Shown here: positions 7,455 to 15,610 of the stretch, piece after piece
How the letters are laid out: each line of letters starts with the position of its first letter
Numbering within the stretch: position 1 is the first letter of the stretch
Origin: a virus
IMG/VR virus record: IMGVR_UViG_3300025674_000155
Location: 1 to 35,483 of that record
DNA: 35,483 nt
Strand: one strand, 5' to 3'
Notes under the pieces: model-generated
Told to the model about the DNA's origin: nothing
Database searches by the model: none
Seen by the model: the letters and a program-made list of their open reading frames with translations, nothing else
Made by a program: the position numbers and the translations under genes

Positions 7455-8140
7455 TGTACAGTAAAGAGTTTATGGCTACTTTAGGCCAATATGTTTATGG
7501 TTATCTACCAAATGGTCAACTCTTTGATCCTGAAAATGAATATTTGGGTAAAGGTGTTGATAAAAGATGCCTGGATCATGTAAAGGAAAAAGGCCTAAAT
7601 CCAGAAAATATTTGGATCGTTGGTAGAAATCTAGAAAAATACGCAGAGACAACTCCTGCGCATGAAATCGCATCATTTGCCGTTGAGGCATTAATGCTTG
7701 CCACACAGAAACCAAAACACAATACAGCAAGTGGCAGATACCAACAGGACTGTTGGATTAATACCAAACTATCTGACCTATACGCAGAGTGGCAAAAAAC
7801 ACAGATTAATATTTACAAAGAAATGAACAGATTTGTTTCTGAATATAATCTGGATGATACTCTTTCCTCTGGTTGGTGGAGTGGTTCATCATTTATGTTA
7901 TCTGCTGGTAGAGCAAACAGTATTGAGAAATACATTAACGTTACTCCACTTGTAGATGGTTATGAAAACTATGTCAGATTTGCATTTTCAAATTCTAAGG
8001 AAATGTCAAAGAAAGAAAGAGCTAAATCATGGGCAATAGATAATCCAGATTATGATATATCGTTCAATGATGCTGGAGATACAATTGACATTAAAGGTCT
8101 TTCCATAAATGATGCTCTTGATTTGTGGTCATCTCAATAA
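7454..8140 (+). CDS. Unknown early protein (228 aa)
   Basis: Coupled to the upstream early gene by a TAATG overlap. The 228-aa protein is soluble, with aromatic-rich patches (YVYGYLPNGQLFDPENEYLG, SGWWSGSSFMLSAGRANS). I recognise no motif or family. It is the last gene before the sugar-nucleotide module, and a poor -10-like TATAAT (8146-8151) follows it. Confidence 0.75.
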   Translation: MYSKEFMATLGQYVYGYLPNGQLFDPENEYLGKGVDKRCLDHVKEKGLNPENIWIVGRNLEKYAETTPAHEIASFAVEALMLATQKPKHNTASGRYQQDCWINTKLSDLYAEWQKTQINIYKEMNRFVSEYNLDDTLSSGWWSGSSFMLSAGRANSIEKYINVTPLVDGYENYVRFAFSNSKEMSKKERAKSWAIDNPDYDISFNDAGDTIDIKGLSINDALDLWSSQ

Positions 8141-8169
8141 TACTATATAATATCATAAGGAGAAATGAT

Positions 8170-8994
8170 ATGAAAAATATTGCAATCATTGGTCACGGCT
8201 ATGTTGGTAAAGCCGTAGACTATGGATTCAACACCAACGAAGTAAAGAAAATCCTTATTGATCCTGCACTGTATAATAACAGTCTTGAGGATCTACGAGG
8301 TACAAGAATTGATGCATCATTTGTTTGTGTTCCTACCCCTATGGGTAAGGACGGGTCAATTGATGCATCTATTGTTATCCAAACTGTAAAGGATTTAGCC
8401 TCAATTACTCAAGGAATGATTGTAATTAAATCAACTGTCGTTCCAAGTGTTGTGGAAGATTTATCCAATGTGCATCGTCACGTGATTTATAATCCGGAAT
8501 TTCTTACTGAAAAGAATGCATTGGATGATTTTATTAATCCACCTATGCATGTCTTTGGTGGTGATTCTAAAACCACAAAGGAACTCGAAAAACTTTATGA
8601 GAACCATTCACGGTGTAAACCCTGTCCTGTATTCCATATGACTGCCATGGAAGCATCATTTGTTAAATATGGTATTAATTCATTCCTTGCAACTAAGGTT
8701 CTATGGATGAATCAGTTCCAGGATATTTGTGATAACTATCATGCAAAATACAACGTGATTGCAAATGTCATTGGTTCGGATCCACGTATTGGCCACAGTC
8801 ATATGCAAGTACCTGGTCCAGATGGCCGTAAAGGATTTGGTGGTGCCTGTTTCCCTAAGGATACAAAAGCCTTTGCTCACTTTGCAGATAAAGAGTTTTC
8901 TATTCTGAACGAAGTCATTGAGCAAAATAACCATTACCGCGCACAATATGAACTTGACGACCGTGAAAAAGAACAAAATGTGGTTTACATTTAA
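8170..8994 (+). CDS. UDP-glucose/GDP-mannose dehydrogenase family protein
   Basis: The 274-aa product is a nucleotide-sugar 6-dehydrogenase that oxidises a UDP- or GDP-hexose to the uronic acid using NAD+. The N-terminal Rossmann motif IAIIGHGYVGKAV, VCVPTPMGKDG, KSTVVPS, YNPEFLTEKNA and the catalytic segment GFGGACFPKDTKAF (nucleophile C227) are present. It is shorter than bacterial Ugd (about 390-430 aa), lacking most of the C-terminal UDP-binding domain, as compact phage versions can. ATG 8170 follows AAGGAGAAATGAT. It heads a sugar-nucleotide module with the next two genes. Confidence 0.9.
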   Translation: MKNIAIIGHGYVGKAVDYGFNTNEVKKILIDPALYNNSLEDLRGTRIDASFVCVPTPMGKDGSIDASIVIQTVKDLASITQGMIVIKSTVVPSVVEDLSNVHRHVIYNPEFLTEKNALDDFINPPMHVFGGDSKTTKELEKLYENHSRCKPCPVFHMTAMEASFVKYGINSFLATKVLWMNQFQDICDNYHAKYNVIANVIGSDPRIGHSHMQVPGPDGRKGFGGACFPKDTKAFAHFADKEFSILNEVIEQNNHYRAQYELDDREKEQNVVYI

Positions 8995-9012
8995 CGGTAA
9001 ATGTGATATAAT
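8984..9012 (+). promoter_or_regulatory. Early-type promoter P5 (before epimerase)
   Basis: TTTACA (8984-8989), 17 bp, TATAAT (9007-9012), with ATG-TGA before the -10. The AAACAC extension is absent. It overlaps the end of the dehydrogenase gene. The leader carries TAGGAG before ATG 9036. Confidence 0.82.
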
Positions 9013-9035
9013 AATCAAAACGTTAGGAGTAAAAA

Positions 9036-9992
9036 ATGGCTAAAATTGCAATTACAGGCCTTGCTGGATTTATTGGATTTCATCTAGCACAAAAATTACA
9101 TGCCGATGGTCACCACGTTGTTGGTTTTGATAATTTTAATGATTATTATGATCCAGAGCTTAAAAAAGCTAGGGCTCGAAAACTTATAGACAGATGTGGT
9201 ATTGTGGTAGAGGATAGTGACCTTACTGATACCAAATATATGGATGATTGGTTTTATTATAAAAGACCTGATATTGTAATGCACCTTGCCGCATATGCAG
9301 GTGTACGCCATTCGATGGTTGACCCAGGTAATTATATCCAAAACAATGTTGTCGGTACTCATAATCTAATCGAGGCCTGTACCAAGGCTGGTGTTGACAA
9401 AGTTGTTTTTGCATCCACATCTTGTGTGATGGCTGGTAATCCATTACCTTGGAACGAATCAGAAAAACTTGGTTATCAGTTAAACCCTTATGGTTATACC
9501 AAGGCAACAAATGAATCACAGTTTATGGCATCAACAATACCTACGACTGTTGGTCTTAGATTCTTTACCGTGTATGGTCCATGGGGTCGGCCTGATATGG
9601 CTCTATTTGATTTTACCAAAAATATTATTGCCGGTAATTCAATTGATCTATTTAATAATGGTGATATGATTCGTGATTTTACTTATGTAGATGATATTGT
9701 AAATGGTATTCAAATTATATTAGAAAAAAGTTTGCAAGATTCCGAGGCAAAAGAAATATATAATATTGGTAATGGGAGACAAGTTCCACTTATGGAATTT
9801 GTTGAGAACATTGAAAAACAACTCGGTCGTACGGCAGAAAAAAACTATGTGCCAAAACATCCAGCAGATACTAGGGCAACCTGGTCCGATACCACAAAAC
9901 TTCAGGCGTTAGGTTACAAGGCAGAAACCCCTATTGAACAGGGTGTGGAAAAATTCGTTTCCTGGTATAAATCATATTATGGAGTAAATTAA
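9036..9992 (+). CDS. NAD-dependent nucleotide-sugar epimerase (UDP-glucuronate 4-epimerase-like)
   Basis: The 318-aa extended short-chain dehydrogenase has GLAGFIGFHLAQKL (GxxGxxG NAD site), then FDNFNDYYDPELKKARARKL, which is characteristic of UDP-glucuronate epimerases. MHLAAYAGVRHSM, a serine strand VFASTSCVMAG, and the catalytic YGYTK (YxxxK) follow. The RFFTVYGPWGRPDMALFDFT stretch strongly resembles the glucuronate-epimerase group. With the upstream dehydrogenase it would convert UDP-glucose to UDP-glucuronate to UDP-galacturonate. Its stop overlaps the start of the cytidylyltransferase gene. It has its own promoter P5. Confidence 0.9.
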   Translation: MAKIAITGLAGFIGFHLAQKLHADGHHVVGFDNFNDYYDPELKKARARKLIDRCGIVVEDSDLTDTKYMDDWFYYKRPDIVMHLAAYAGVRHSMVDPGNYIQNNVVGTHNLIEACTKAGVDKVVFASTSCVMAGNPLPWNESEKLGYQLNPYGYTKATNESQFMASTIPTTVGLRFFTVYGPWGRPDMALFDFTKNIIAGNSIDLFNNGDMIRDFTYVDDIVNGIQIILEKSLQDSEAKEIYNIGNGRQVPLMEFVENIEKQLGRTAEKNYVPKHPADTRATWSDTTKLQALGYKAETPIEQGVEKFVSWYKSYYGVN

Positions 9993-10411
9993 TGAAAGTC
10001 GGTTTGACTGCTTCAACATTTGATCTGTTACATGCAGGTCATATTGCAATGTTACGTGAAGCAAAGTCTCAGTGTGATCATCTAATTTGTGCATTACAAG
10101 TGGACCCATCCGTTGATAGGCCAGAAAAAAATGCACCAGTACAGTCCATCGTGGAACGATATGCACAACTCTCAGCAGTAACCTATGTTGATGAGGTATT
10201 GGTCTATTGTACCGAAGAGGATCTATTAGATATCATACAGATGTATCCCATTGACCTTAGGATTCTTGGTGAAGAATACCGAGACAAGGACTTCACCGGA
10301 AAGGATGAATGTCGCAGAAGAGGCATTCAATTATATTTCAACAAACGTGAACACAGATTTAGTTCTAGTGATTTACGCAAACGTGTAGCCTTAAAAGAAA
10401 AGGGGAAATAA
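9992..10411 (+). CDS. Cytidylyltransferase (glycerol-3-phosphate / sugar-phosphate type)
   Basis: The 139-aa nucleotidyltransferase has the signature TASTFDLLHAGHIAML (HxGH) and a C-terminal RFSSSDLRKR corresponding to the (I/Y)SSTxxR motif. Size and motifs match TagD-like glycerol-3-phosphate cytidylyltransferases and related sugar-phosphate enzymes, which form CDP-activated precursors. It is coupled to the epimerase (TAATG). With the two preceding enzymes it implies supply of activated sugars or polyols, plausibly for the two TAGT glycosyltransferases or for surface glycans. The exact substrate cannot be read from sequence. Confidence 0.87.
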   Translation: MKVGLTASTFDLLHAGHIAMLREAKSQCDHLICALQVDPSVDRPEKNAPVQSIVERYAQLSAVTYVDEVLVYCTEEDLLDIIQMYPIDLRILGEEYRDKDFTGKDECRRRGIQLYFNKREHRFSSSDLRKRVALKEKGK

Positions 10412-10412
10412 A

Positions 10413-10568
10413 ATGTCAGCAACTCAGGAATGGATTAAAGAACAATTCGCAAAAGAATCACCACGAATCATTACCGAATATTCATTACAGCAACAAGTTG
10501 ATGCGTTGACACAACGAGTCCGAACTCTTGAAGAGGATTTAGCTTGGAGACAAAAGGAACGCGGATAA
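10413..10568 (+). CDS. Small coiled-coil protein (51 aa)
   Basis: ATG 10413 follows AGGGGAA by a short spacer, one base after the cytidylyltransferase stop. The C-terminal half SLQQQVDALTQRVRTLEEDL has regular heptad-spaced hydrophobics typical of a short dimeric coiled coil. No family is recognised. It may be an adaptor. The gene ends just before promoter P6. Confidence 0.65.
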   Translation: MSATQEWIKEQFAKESPRIITEYSLQQQVDALTQRVRTLEEDLAWRQKERG

Positions 10569-10575
10569 AAATATA

Positions 10576-10604
10576 TTTACAAAATGGTTAGAATGTATTA
10601 TAAT
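10576..10604 (+). promoter_or_regulatory. Early-type promoter P6 (before uvsX)
   Basis: TTTACA (10576-10581), 17 bp, TATAAT (10599-10604), with ATG-TAT before the -10. The AAACAC extension is absent. The predicted start is near 10611. The leader contains TAGGAG before ATG 10636. It drives the uvsX-41 operon. Confidence 0.83.
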
Positions 10605-10635
10605 ACTATAATATACAAAACTCTAGGAGTGATTA

Positions 10636-11685
10636 ATGTCAATAATGGATAAACTCAAAAAGAATTCCAAGTTAAAAGCTACGGAAGTTCTTTCTGAGTC
10701 CAAATTTTTTAATGAAAAGGATATGGTACCGACAGATGTACCTATGGTAAATGTCGCACTATCCGGATCAACAGAGGGTGGACTTGCCCCGGGCCTTACA
10801 GTCCTTGCCGGTCCATCAAAACACTTTAAAACATCATTTGCCTTATTAATGGCAAGTGCATATATGAAAAAATACAAAGATGCCGTAATGCTCTTTTACG
10901 ATTCAGAGTTTGGTTCACCTCAGGCATACTTTGAACAATTTGAAGTTGACACATCTCGTGTATTACATACACCAATCACAAACGTAGAAGAACTTAAATT
11001 TGATTTAATTGGTCAACTTGAAGGTCTGGATCGTAATGATAAGGTTATTATTGTTATTGATTCAATTGGTAATCTTGCATCCAAGAAAGAAATGGAAGAT
11101 GCCATCAATGAAAAATCTGTGGCCGATATGTCACGGGCCAAGGCACTTAAAGGTTTGTTCCGTATGACAACACCTTATCTTGCCATGAAAGATATTCCAC
11201 TTCTTGCAGTAAATCATACCTATCAAGAAATTGGATTATTCCCTAAGGCAATTGTGTCTGGTGGTACTGGCATTTATTACTCAGCCGATAACATTTGGAT
11301 CCTTGGTCGTAGACAGAATAAAAAGGGTACAGAGGTTACTGGTTATGACTTCGTAATCAATGTGGAAAAATCCCGGTACGTAAAAGAAAAATCCAAAATT
11401 CCTATTACCGTATCATGGGAAGGTGGTGTTGAAAAATACTCTGGCCTTCTGGATGTGGCAATGGTTGGTGGTTATGCACAGAAACCAAGCAATGGTTGGT
11501 ATGAGGCAATTGATCCATCAACTGGTGAAGTACTTACTGGCAAAACTCGTGAGGCCGGGACACTTGAAGAAGAATTTTGGGATCCAGTATTTGCCAAAAC
11601 AGATTTCAAAGAATACATTAAAAAGGCATATACGATTGGTCATAAATCAGAAATCGATATGGATGCACTAGTCGATGAAGCATAA
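10636..11685 (+). CDS. uvsX: UvsX, RecA-like recombinase
   Basis: The 349-aa strand-exchange protein is the T4 UvsX orthologue, which forms filaments on ssDNA for recombination-dependent replication and repair. Walker A is AGPSKHFKTS (residues 58-67), matching the phage-specific GPSKxFKS form, and Walker B lies at VIIVIDSIGNL. MFYDSEFG-like and NHTYQEIG segments also match. The C-terminus is acidic, as in T4 UvsX. Its last codons overlap the next gene by 11 nt, and the operon continues to the gp41 helicase, as in marine T4-like phages. Confidence 0.95.
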   Translation: MSIMDKLKKNSKLKATEVLSESKFFNEKDMVPTDVPMVNVALSGSTEGGLAPGLTVLAGPSKHFKTSFALLMASAYMKKYKDAVMLFYDSEFGSPQAYFEQFEVDTSRVLHTPITNVEELKFDLIGQLEGLDRNDKVIIVIDSIGNLASKKEMEDAINEKSVADMSRAKALKGLFRMTTPYLAMKDIPLLAVNHTYQEIGLFPKAIVSGGTGIYYSADNIWILGRRQNKKGTEVTGYDFVINVEKSRYVKEKSKIPITVSWEGGVEKYSGLLDVAMVGGYAQKPSNGWYEAIDPSTGEVLTGKTREAGTLEEEFWDPVFAKTDFKEYIKKAYTIGHKSEIDMDALVDEA

Positions 11686-11980
11686 AGAAAATGTAACGTA
11701 TGAATTAGTTCCATCGCCTGAGGATGAACAGGCATGGAACGTTCGTATTCTTGATGGTATGTACAATGAAACTGTTGTGAAATATGGTGCAATTAGTTTT
11801 AATGAACATGATGGAACTGATGAACAACTTTCATTTAACTTTACTGTTGTTGAATCTCCAGATAATGATTTATCTGAATCTGATGAGGACTTACAAGAAT
11901 TTGCAGGTAGACTTTTAGAGCATATTATTGTAAAGGCCATAGAAGCAGGTGAAATTGAAATGCAAGAACGGGAAACATGA
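11675..11980 (+). CDS. Unknown acidic protein between uvsX and helicase (101 aa)
   Basis: The 101-aa protein is highly acidic, with DNDLSESDEDLQEF preceding a helix LLEHIIVKAIEAGE. The N-terminal part reads as a small beta-rich domain (NVTYELVPSPEDEQAWNVRI). It overlaps uvsX by 11 nt and gene 41 by 4 nt, so it is translated with them. I recall a gene of similar size in this position in cyanophages, but without known function. It may modulate recombinase or helicase loading; that is inference from position only. Confidence 0.8.
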   Translation: MKHKENVTYELVPSPEDEQAWNVRILDGMYNETVVKYGAISFNEHDGTDEQLSFNFTVVESPDNDLSESDEDLQEFAGRLLEHIIVKAIEAGEIEMQERET

Positions 11981-13356
11981 AAGCAAATTTAGAACAAACA
12001 ATCCTTCGGAATATTCTGACTGATGAAAATTATATGCGTAAGGTATTGCCTTTCATCAAACCTGATTATTTCGAAGGTATATACAGAATCCTATTTAAGG
12101 AAACTGGTAAGTTTGTAGCCAAATATAACAAACTGCCTACAGCAGAAACCTTTAAAATTGAATTGGATTCATCTGATAGGTTATCTGGTGAAAATTATAC
12201 AGTTGCAGTTGATATTATCCCACAGTTGTTTTCCAAAGAACCAATTGATGAGCAATGGTTACTTGACAGTACAGAAAAGTGGTGTCAAGATAGAGCAATT
12301 TATAATGCCATTATGGAATCCATTTCAATCATTGATGGTAAACACGAATCACTAACAAAAGGGGCATTACCTGATCTATTATCCAAGGCACTTGGTGTTG
12401 CCTTTGATACCAATGTGGGTCACGATTATGTGGAAAACTATGAGGACAGATACGACTTCTACCACAAGGAGGAGGAGAGAATACCTTTTGACCTTGATTA
12501 CTTCAACAAGATCACCAAAGGTGGAATTCCTAATAAAACACTTAATATTGCTCTTGCTGGTACCGGGGTTGGTAAGTCTTTATTTATGTGTCACGTTGGG
12601 GCAAGTGCTCTTGTGGATGGTAAAAACGTTCTTTATATTACCATGGAAATGGCTGAAGAGAGAATTGCGGAACGTATCGATGCGAATCTTCTAAATGTAC
12701 CTATTGACCAATTACCAAATATGTCACGTGAAATGTTCCGAACCAAGGTTGAGGATATTGCACGTAAGACTACTGGTAAACTAATTGTGAAAGAATATCC
12801 TACTGGTTCTGCTCATGCCGGACACTTCCGTGCACTCTTAAATGAACTGAAATTAAAAAGACAATTTGAACCAGATATTATCTTTATTGATTACCTAAAT
12901 ATTTGTGCAAGTTCACGTATGAAAGGAATGGGTGGTGCTATCAATTCTTACAATTATATTAAGGCGATTGCAGAGGAACTCCGTGGTCTTGCAGTCGAAT
13001 TCGATGTCCCTGTTTTTAGTGCAACTCAGACTACACGTTCTGGCTATTCGAACTCGGATGTTGGCTTGGAAGATACATCTGAATCATTTGGTCTCCCGGC
13101 AACGGCAGACTTAATGTTTGCTCTTATCTCAACAGAAGAGCTAGAAAATATGGGTCAGATGATGGTTAAACAATTAAAGAATAGATATAATGATCCAACA
13201 TATAATAAGAGATTTGTGATTGGAGTTGACCGGGGTAAAATGAGATTATTTGATGTTGATGAAAATGAACAAACACTCACAGACGATACACCTGTATTTG
13301 ATAAAACAGAAATGCAAGGCAACATGTCAAAATTTAAGGACTTCAATATAGTATGA
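11977..13356 (+). CDS. 41: Replicative DNA helicase (T4 gp41 / DnaB family)
   Basis: The 459-aa hexameric 5'-3' helicase has an N-terminal DnaB-like helical domain (about 1-150) and a RecA-type motor. Walker A is AGTGVGKS (residues 194-201), followed by ITMEMAEERIAERIDANLL, Walker B PDIIFIDYLNIC and VPVFSATQTTR. Length equals that expected for T4 gp41 (475 aa). It unwinds DNA at the fork, usually with gp61 primase and gp59 loader, neither of which is visible here. It overlaps flanking genes by 4 nt on both sides (ATGA). Confidence 0.95.
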   Translation: MKANLEQTILRNILTDENYMRKVLPFIKPDYFEGIYRILFKETGKFVAKYNKLPTAETFKIELDSSDRLSGENYTVAVDIIPQLFSKEPIDEQWLLDSTEKWCQDRAIYNAIMESISIIDGKHESLTKGALPDLLSKALGVAFDTNVGHDYVENYEDRYDFYHKEEERIPFDLDYFNKITKGGIPNKTLNIALAGTGVGKSLFMCHVGASALVDGKNVLYITMEMAEERIAERIDANLLNVPIDQLPNMSREMFRTKVEDIARKTTGKLIVKEYPTGSAHAGHFRALLNELKLKRQFEPDIIFIDYLNICASSRMKGMGGAINSYNYIKAIAEELRGLAVEFDVPVFSATQTTRSGYSNSDVGLEDTSESFGLPATADLMFALISTEELENMGQMMVKQLKNRYNDPTYNKRFVIGVDRGKMRLFDVDENEQTLTDDTPVFDKTEMQGNMSKFKDFNIV

Positions 13357-13574
13357 TAAAAGAAATGTATGATAATACGGTTCAAATAAATTGTACCGAT
13401 ACGGATAAAACCTCAGAGGCCGAAATTGGAGATTATAAAAAGGGTGTTGGTTTTAATGCCTATATTGCCAATACCAAAATTCCTTTTAGATGGAATGGTA
13501 AGGTTTACGTTGGTAATTCAGTAGGGTTGGAATTTACATCATCTGGCCCTAGATCATATGGAGTAAAAACATGA
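13353..13574 (+). CDS. Unknown protein (73 aa)
   Basis: Starts at an ATGA overlap with the helicase stop and ends at an ATGA overlap with the next gene, so it is clearly part of the operon. The 73-aa sequence has a probable beta-rich C-terminal half (IPFRWNGKVYVGNSVGLEFTS). No family is recognised. Confidence 0.7.
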   Translation: MIKEMYDNTVQINCTDTDKTSEAEIGDYKKGVGFNAYIANTKIPFRWNGKVYVGNSVGLEFTSSGPRSYGVKT

Positions 13575-13807
13575 AGTTACTTTCAGAATATTGGGGTGGG
13601 CCAGAATATCCTGGACGTAGGGCAGAGGTTTTTCATGATGATGATCGTGGATGTTTTGTTGTTAATTTTTACCAAGAAAAAACAACAGAGGAACTTATTG
13701 CCTCACGTGAAATGATTACAGATGGTGTTGCACATAGTGAACGTTATGCCGAAGATGCGGCCGAAAACTTTTGTCTCGGTTATATGCAAATTGATTTGGA
13801 TAAATAA
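13571..13807 (+). CDS. Unknown protein (78 aa)
   Basis: Overlaps the upstream gene as ATGA. The acidic 78-aa protein begins MKLLSEYWGGPEYPGRRAEV and contains FVVNFYQEKTTEEL followed by an amphipathic helix HSERYAEDAAENF. It looks like a small alpha/beta domain. I recognise nothing specific. Confidence 0.7.
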   Translation: MKLLSEYWGGPEYPGRRAEVFHDDDRGCFVVNFYQEKTTEELIASREMITDGVAHSERYAEDAAENFCLGYMQIDLDK

Positions 13808-13808
13808 A

Positions 13809-13943
13809 ATGAATAAAATATTTAAACGTCTAGGTCTTAAGGATCAATATGGTTGGGAGGAAACCAGTGTAGTTGGCTTTATTACTTTGTGGTCACTATA
13901 TGGTTATGGTTTATACATATTATTGATGGAATTATTTACATGA
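13809..13943 (+). CDS. Small membrane protein (44 aa)
   Basis: ATG 13809 lies one base after the upstream stop. After a basic N-terminus (MNKIFKRLGLKDQYGW) comes one hydrophobic segment, SVVGFITLWSLYGYGLYIL, long enough to cross the inner membrane. The stop overlaps the ThyX start (ATGA). No ribosome-binding site is visible, so coupling to the upstream gene is likely. Function unknown. Confidence 0.6.
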   Translation: MNKIFKRLGLKDQYGWEETSVVGFITLWSLYGYGLYILLMELFT

Positions 13944-14605
13944 ACGCTAGATTAATCAGTTACTCACAAACACCGGAGGATCTTTATGTCGGTCAGGATA
14001 TCCAAGAACTCATTGCGTATTGCGCCCGTGTCTCGAACCCCTCGAACCAAAATAACACCGAAACGTCCGAAAGACTGTTATCATATCTTGCAAAACACAA
14101 ACATTGGTCGCCTTTCGAAATGGTGTCTGCTTGCATAGAAATTGAAACCACAAGAGATATTGCCCGTCAGATCCTACGTCACAGGTCATTTTCATTTCAA
14201 GAATTTAGTCAACGATATGCAGATCCAACTGATGATTTAGGATTTGTATTACGCAAGGCTCGTTTACAAGATGAAAAGAATAGACAGAACTCTATTGACG
14301 TAGATGATGCAGCGTTACAACAAGCTTGGGAAAAGGTTCAAAAGAATGTGATCTCTGGTGCAGAGACGGCATATCAATGGGCCATTGAAAATGGTATTGC
14401 AAAAGAGCAAGCAAGAGCAGTATTACCTGAGGGTCTGACTGTATCGAGAATGTATATGAATGGAACCATTCGTTCATGGATTCATTTTATTGAATTACGA
14501 TCCGGTAATGGTACCCAAAAGGAATGCCAAGATGTTGCAATTGCATGTGCCAAAGCCATTATAGAAATATTTCCACTTACAGAGAAGTTTATTGCCAACC
14601 CATAA
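13940..14605 (+). CDS. thyX: ThyX, flavin-dependent thymidylate synthase
   Basis: The 221-aa enzyme makes dTMP from dUMP using FAD, NADPH and methylene-tetrahydrofolate. The diagnostic ThyX motif RHRSFSFQEFSQRY occupies residues 80-93, followed by a C-terminal RSWIHFIELRSGNGTQKECQ that matches the substrate-binding helix. The preceding HKHWSPFEMVSACIEIE is also typical. Length fits the family. It supports dNTP supply with the MazG-like protein. I chose ATG 13940, which overlaps the upstream stop and matches the expected N-terminus. Confidence 0.95.
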   Translation: MNARLISYSQTPEDLYVGQDIQELIAYCARVSNPSNQNNTETSERLLSYLAKHKHWSPFEMVSACIEIETTRDIARQILRHRSFSFQEFSQRYADPTDDLGFVLRKARLQDEKNRQNSIDVDDAALQQAWEKVQKNVISGAETAYQWAIENGIAKEQARAVLPEGLTVSRMYMNGTIRSWIHFIELRSGNGTQKECQDVAIACAKAIIEIFPLTEKFIANP

Positions 14606-14609
14606 ACAA

Positions 14610-14771
14610 ATGCACAGAGTCTTCTATATGGTCAAAGGTTGGATTGGGCCAGAACACTTGGTTAAAGACTGCTATGATGGCTACTGTAGAAGACTTTGGT
14701 ATGATGAGGAAACCTATTATAAAGAAGATGGTTTTGAAGAGGAATACCAAAAAAAGTTTAAAAAAAATTAA
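14610..14771 (+). CDS. Unknown small protein (53 aa)
   Basis: ATG 14610 begins 4 nt after the thyX stop. The 53-aa product is rich in aromatics and charge (WIGPEHLVKDCYDGYCRRLW) and ends in a Lys-rich tail encoded by A-runs that merge with promoter P7. No ribosome-binding site is obvious, so it may be read by coupling. Family unknown. Confidence 0.55.
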   Translation: MHRVFYMVKGWIGPEHLVKDCYDGYCRRLWYDEETYYKEDGFEEEYQKKFKKN

Positions 14772-14780
14772 AAAAAACAC

Positions 14781-14809
14781 TTTACATTATCTCGAGAATG
14801 GTATATAAT
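14781..14809 (+). promoter_or_regulatory. Early-type promoter P7
   Basis: TTTACA (14781-14786), 17 bp, TATAAT (14804-14809), with AAACAC upstream and ATG-GTA before the -10. The leader ends with GAGGAGCTAAA before ATG 14842, the same leader type as P4, P9 and P10. Confidence 0.87.
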
Positions 14810-14841
14810 AGTTATATGGATATTAACTGAGGAGCTAAACC

Positions 14842-15075
14842 ATGTCTAAACCAATTTCAAATTCTAAATTTCGTTCAATCATCAAGTCTATGCCTGCTGA
14901 AAAGCAACGTGAAACACTTGAACGTGAACTTCGTATCTTGCCACATTTTATTATGGAAGAAGCAGGTCGCATACCTCAGTTGCCTACTTCTGAAAAGTCA
15001 ATTAAGTTTCTTGAGTCTCGTTTGAAGTGTGCAAGACTTCTTTGGACAGAATATCTGATTGAAAACCATGCTTAA
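14842..15075 (+). CDS. Unknown early protein (77 aa)
   Basis: First gene behind promoter P7 with the GGAGCTAAA leader. The basic, helical 77-aa protein includes SIIKSMPAEKQRETLERELR and FLESRLKCARLLWTEYL. It resembles small DNA- or protein-binding early phage proteins, but I recognise no family. The SleB-like gene starts inside its last codons. Confidence 0.72.
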   Translation: MSKPISNSKFRSIIKSMPAEKQRETLERELRILPHFIMEEAGRIPQLPTSEKSIKFLESRLKCARLLWTEYLIENHA

Positions 15076-15610
15076 GTATTTTGTACCAATCTTTGCTCTG
15101 GCATTTATCGGTGGTTTAACTACCGGTAAATCTGCCTTTGGTGCCACTGCTCAGGCAGGTGAATACCATGCACCTAATGATGAACAGAAATGTCTTACCG
15201 ATAATATTTATTGGGAGGCAAGAAATCAAACCCCGAAAGGAATGATCGGTGTCGCTCTTGTTACTCGTAACCGGGTTCTTGATGATCGCTTTCCTCACTC
15301 ATATTGTGAAGTTGTTGAACAAGGACCTACAAAACCGTCGTGGAATGATATCAACGTTAACATCCCTATTCGCCACCGTTGCCAATTTAGTTGGTATTGT
15401 GATGGGAAGTCTGATGATATTCCTTATTATGATTTGGATGTCTATGAGTTTGCTAGAACCATTGCTTTCAAAATTTATCATGGACATATTGAAGATTTTA
15501 CTGATGGCGCAACTCACTATCATGCAACCTATGTGACGCCTGAATGGGCTAGTTCAAAAACCTTTATCATTCTGATTGATGAACATATATTTTATAGATG
15601 GGAAAAATAA
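15068..15610 (+). CDS. SleB-type cell-wall hydrolase with signal peptide
   Basis: The 180-aa product matches the Hydrolase_2/SleB family (spore-cortex-lytic enzyme type, peptidoglycan cleaving). Core motifs are CLTDNIYWEARNQ (likely catalytic Glu in WEA), GVALVTRNRVLD, YCEVVEQ, CQFSWYCDG, DFTDGATHYHATYVTPEWA and HIFYRW. An N-terminal signal peptide (YFVPIFALAFIGGLTTGKSAFG, cleavage near AFG or AQA) points to export. I chose ATG 15068 over an upstream TTG (15059). It overlaps the preceding gene by 8 nt. As an early-type, exported wall enzyme distinct from the T4-like lysozyme, it may act in lysis or host-envelope remodelling. Confidence 0.87.
   Translation: MLKYFVPIFALAFIGGLTTGKSAFGATAQAGEYHAPNDEQKCLTDNIYWEARNQTPKGMIGVALVTRNRVLDDRFPHSYCEVVEQGPTKPSWNDINVNIPIRHRCQFSWYCDGKSDDIPYYDLDVYEFARTIAFKIYHGHIEDFTDGATHYHATYVTPEWASSKTFIILIDEHIFYRWEK

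Noticed and set aside
8123-8151. TATAAT at 8146-8151 before the nucleotide-sugar dehydrogenase
   Set aside because: The hexamer 17 bp upstream (TGTGGT) is not a -35 match, unlike the eleven accepted promoters.
13799-13806. GATAAATA before the 44-aa membrane protein
   Set aside because: It spans the upstream stop and sits only 2 nt before the ATG, too close to act as a promoter.
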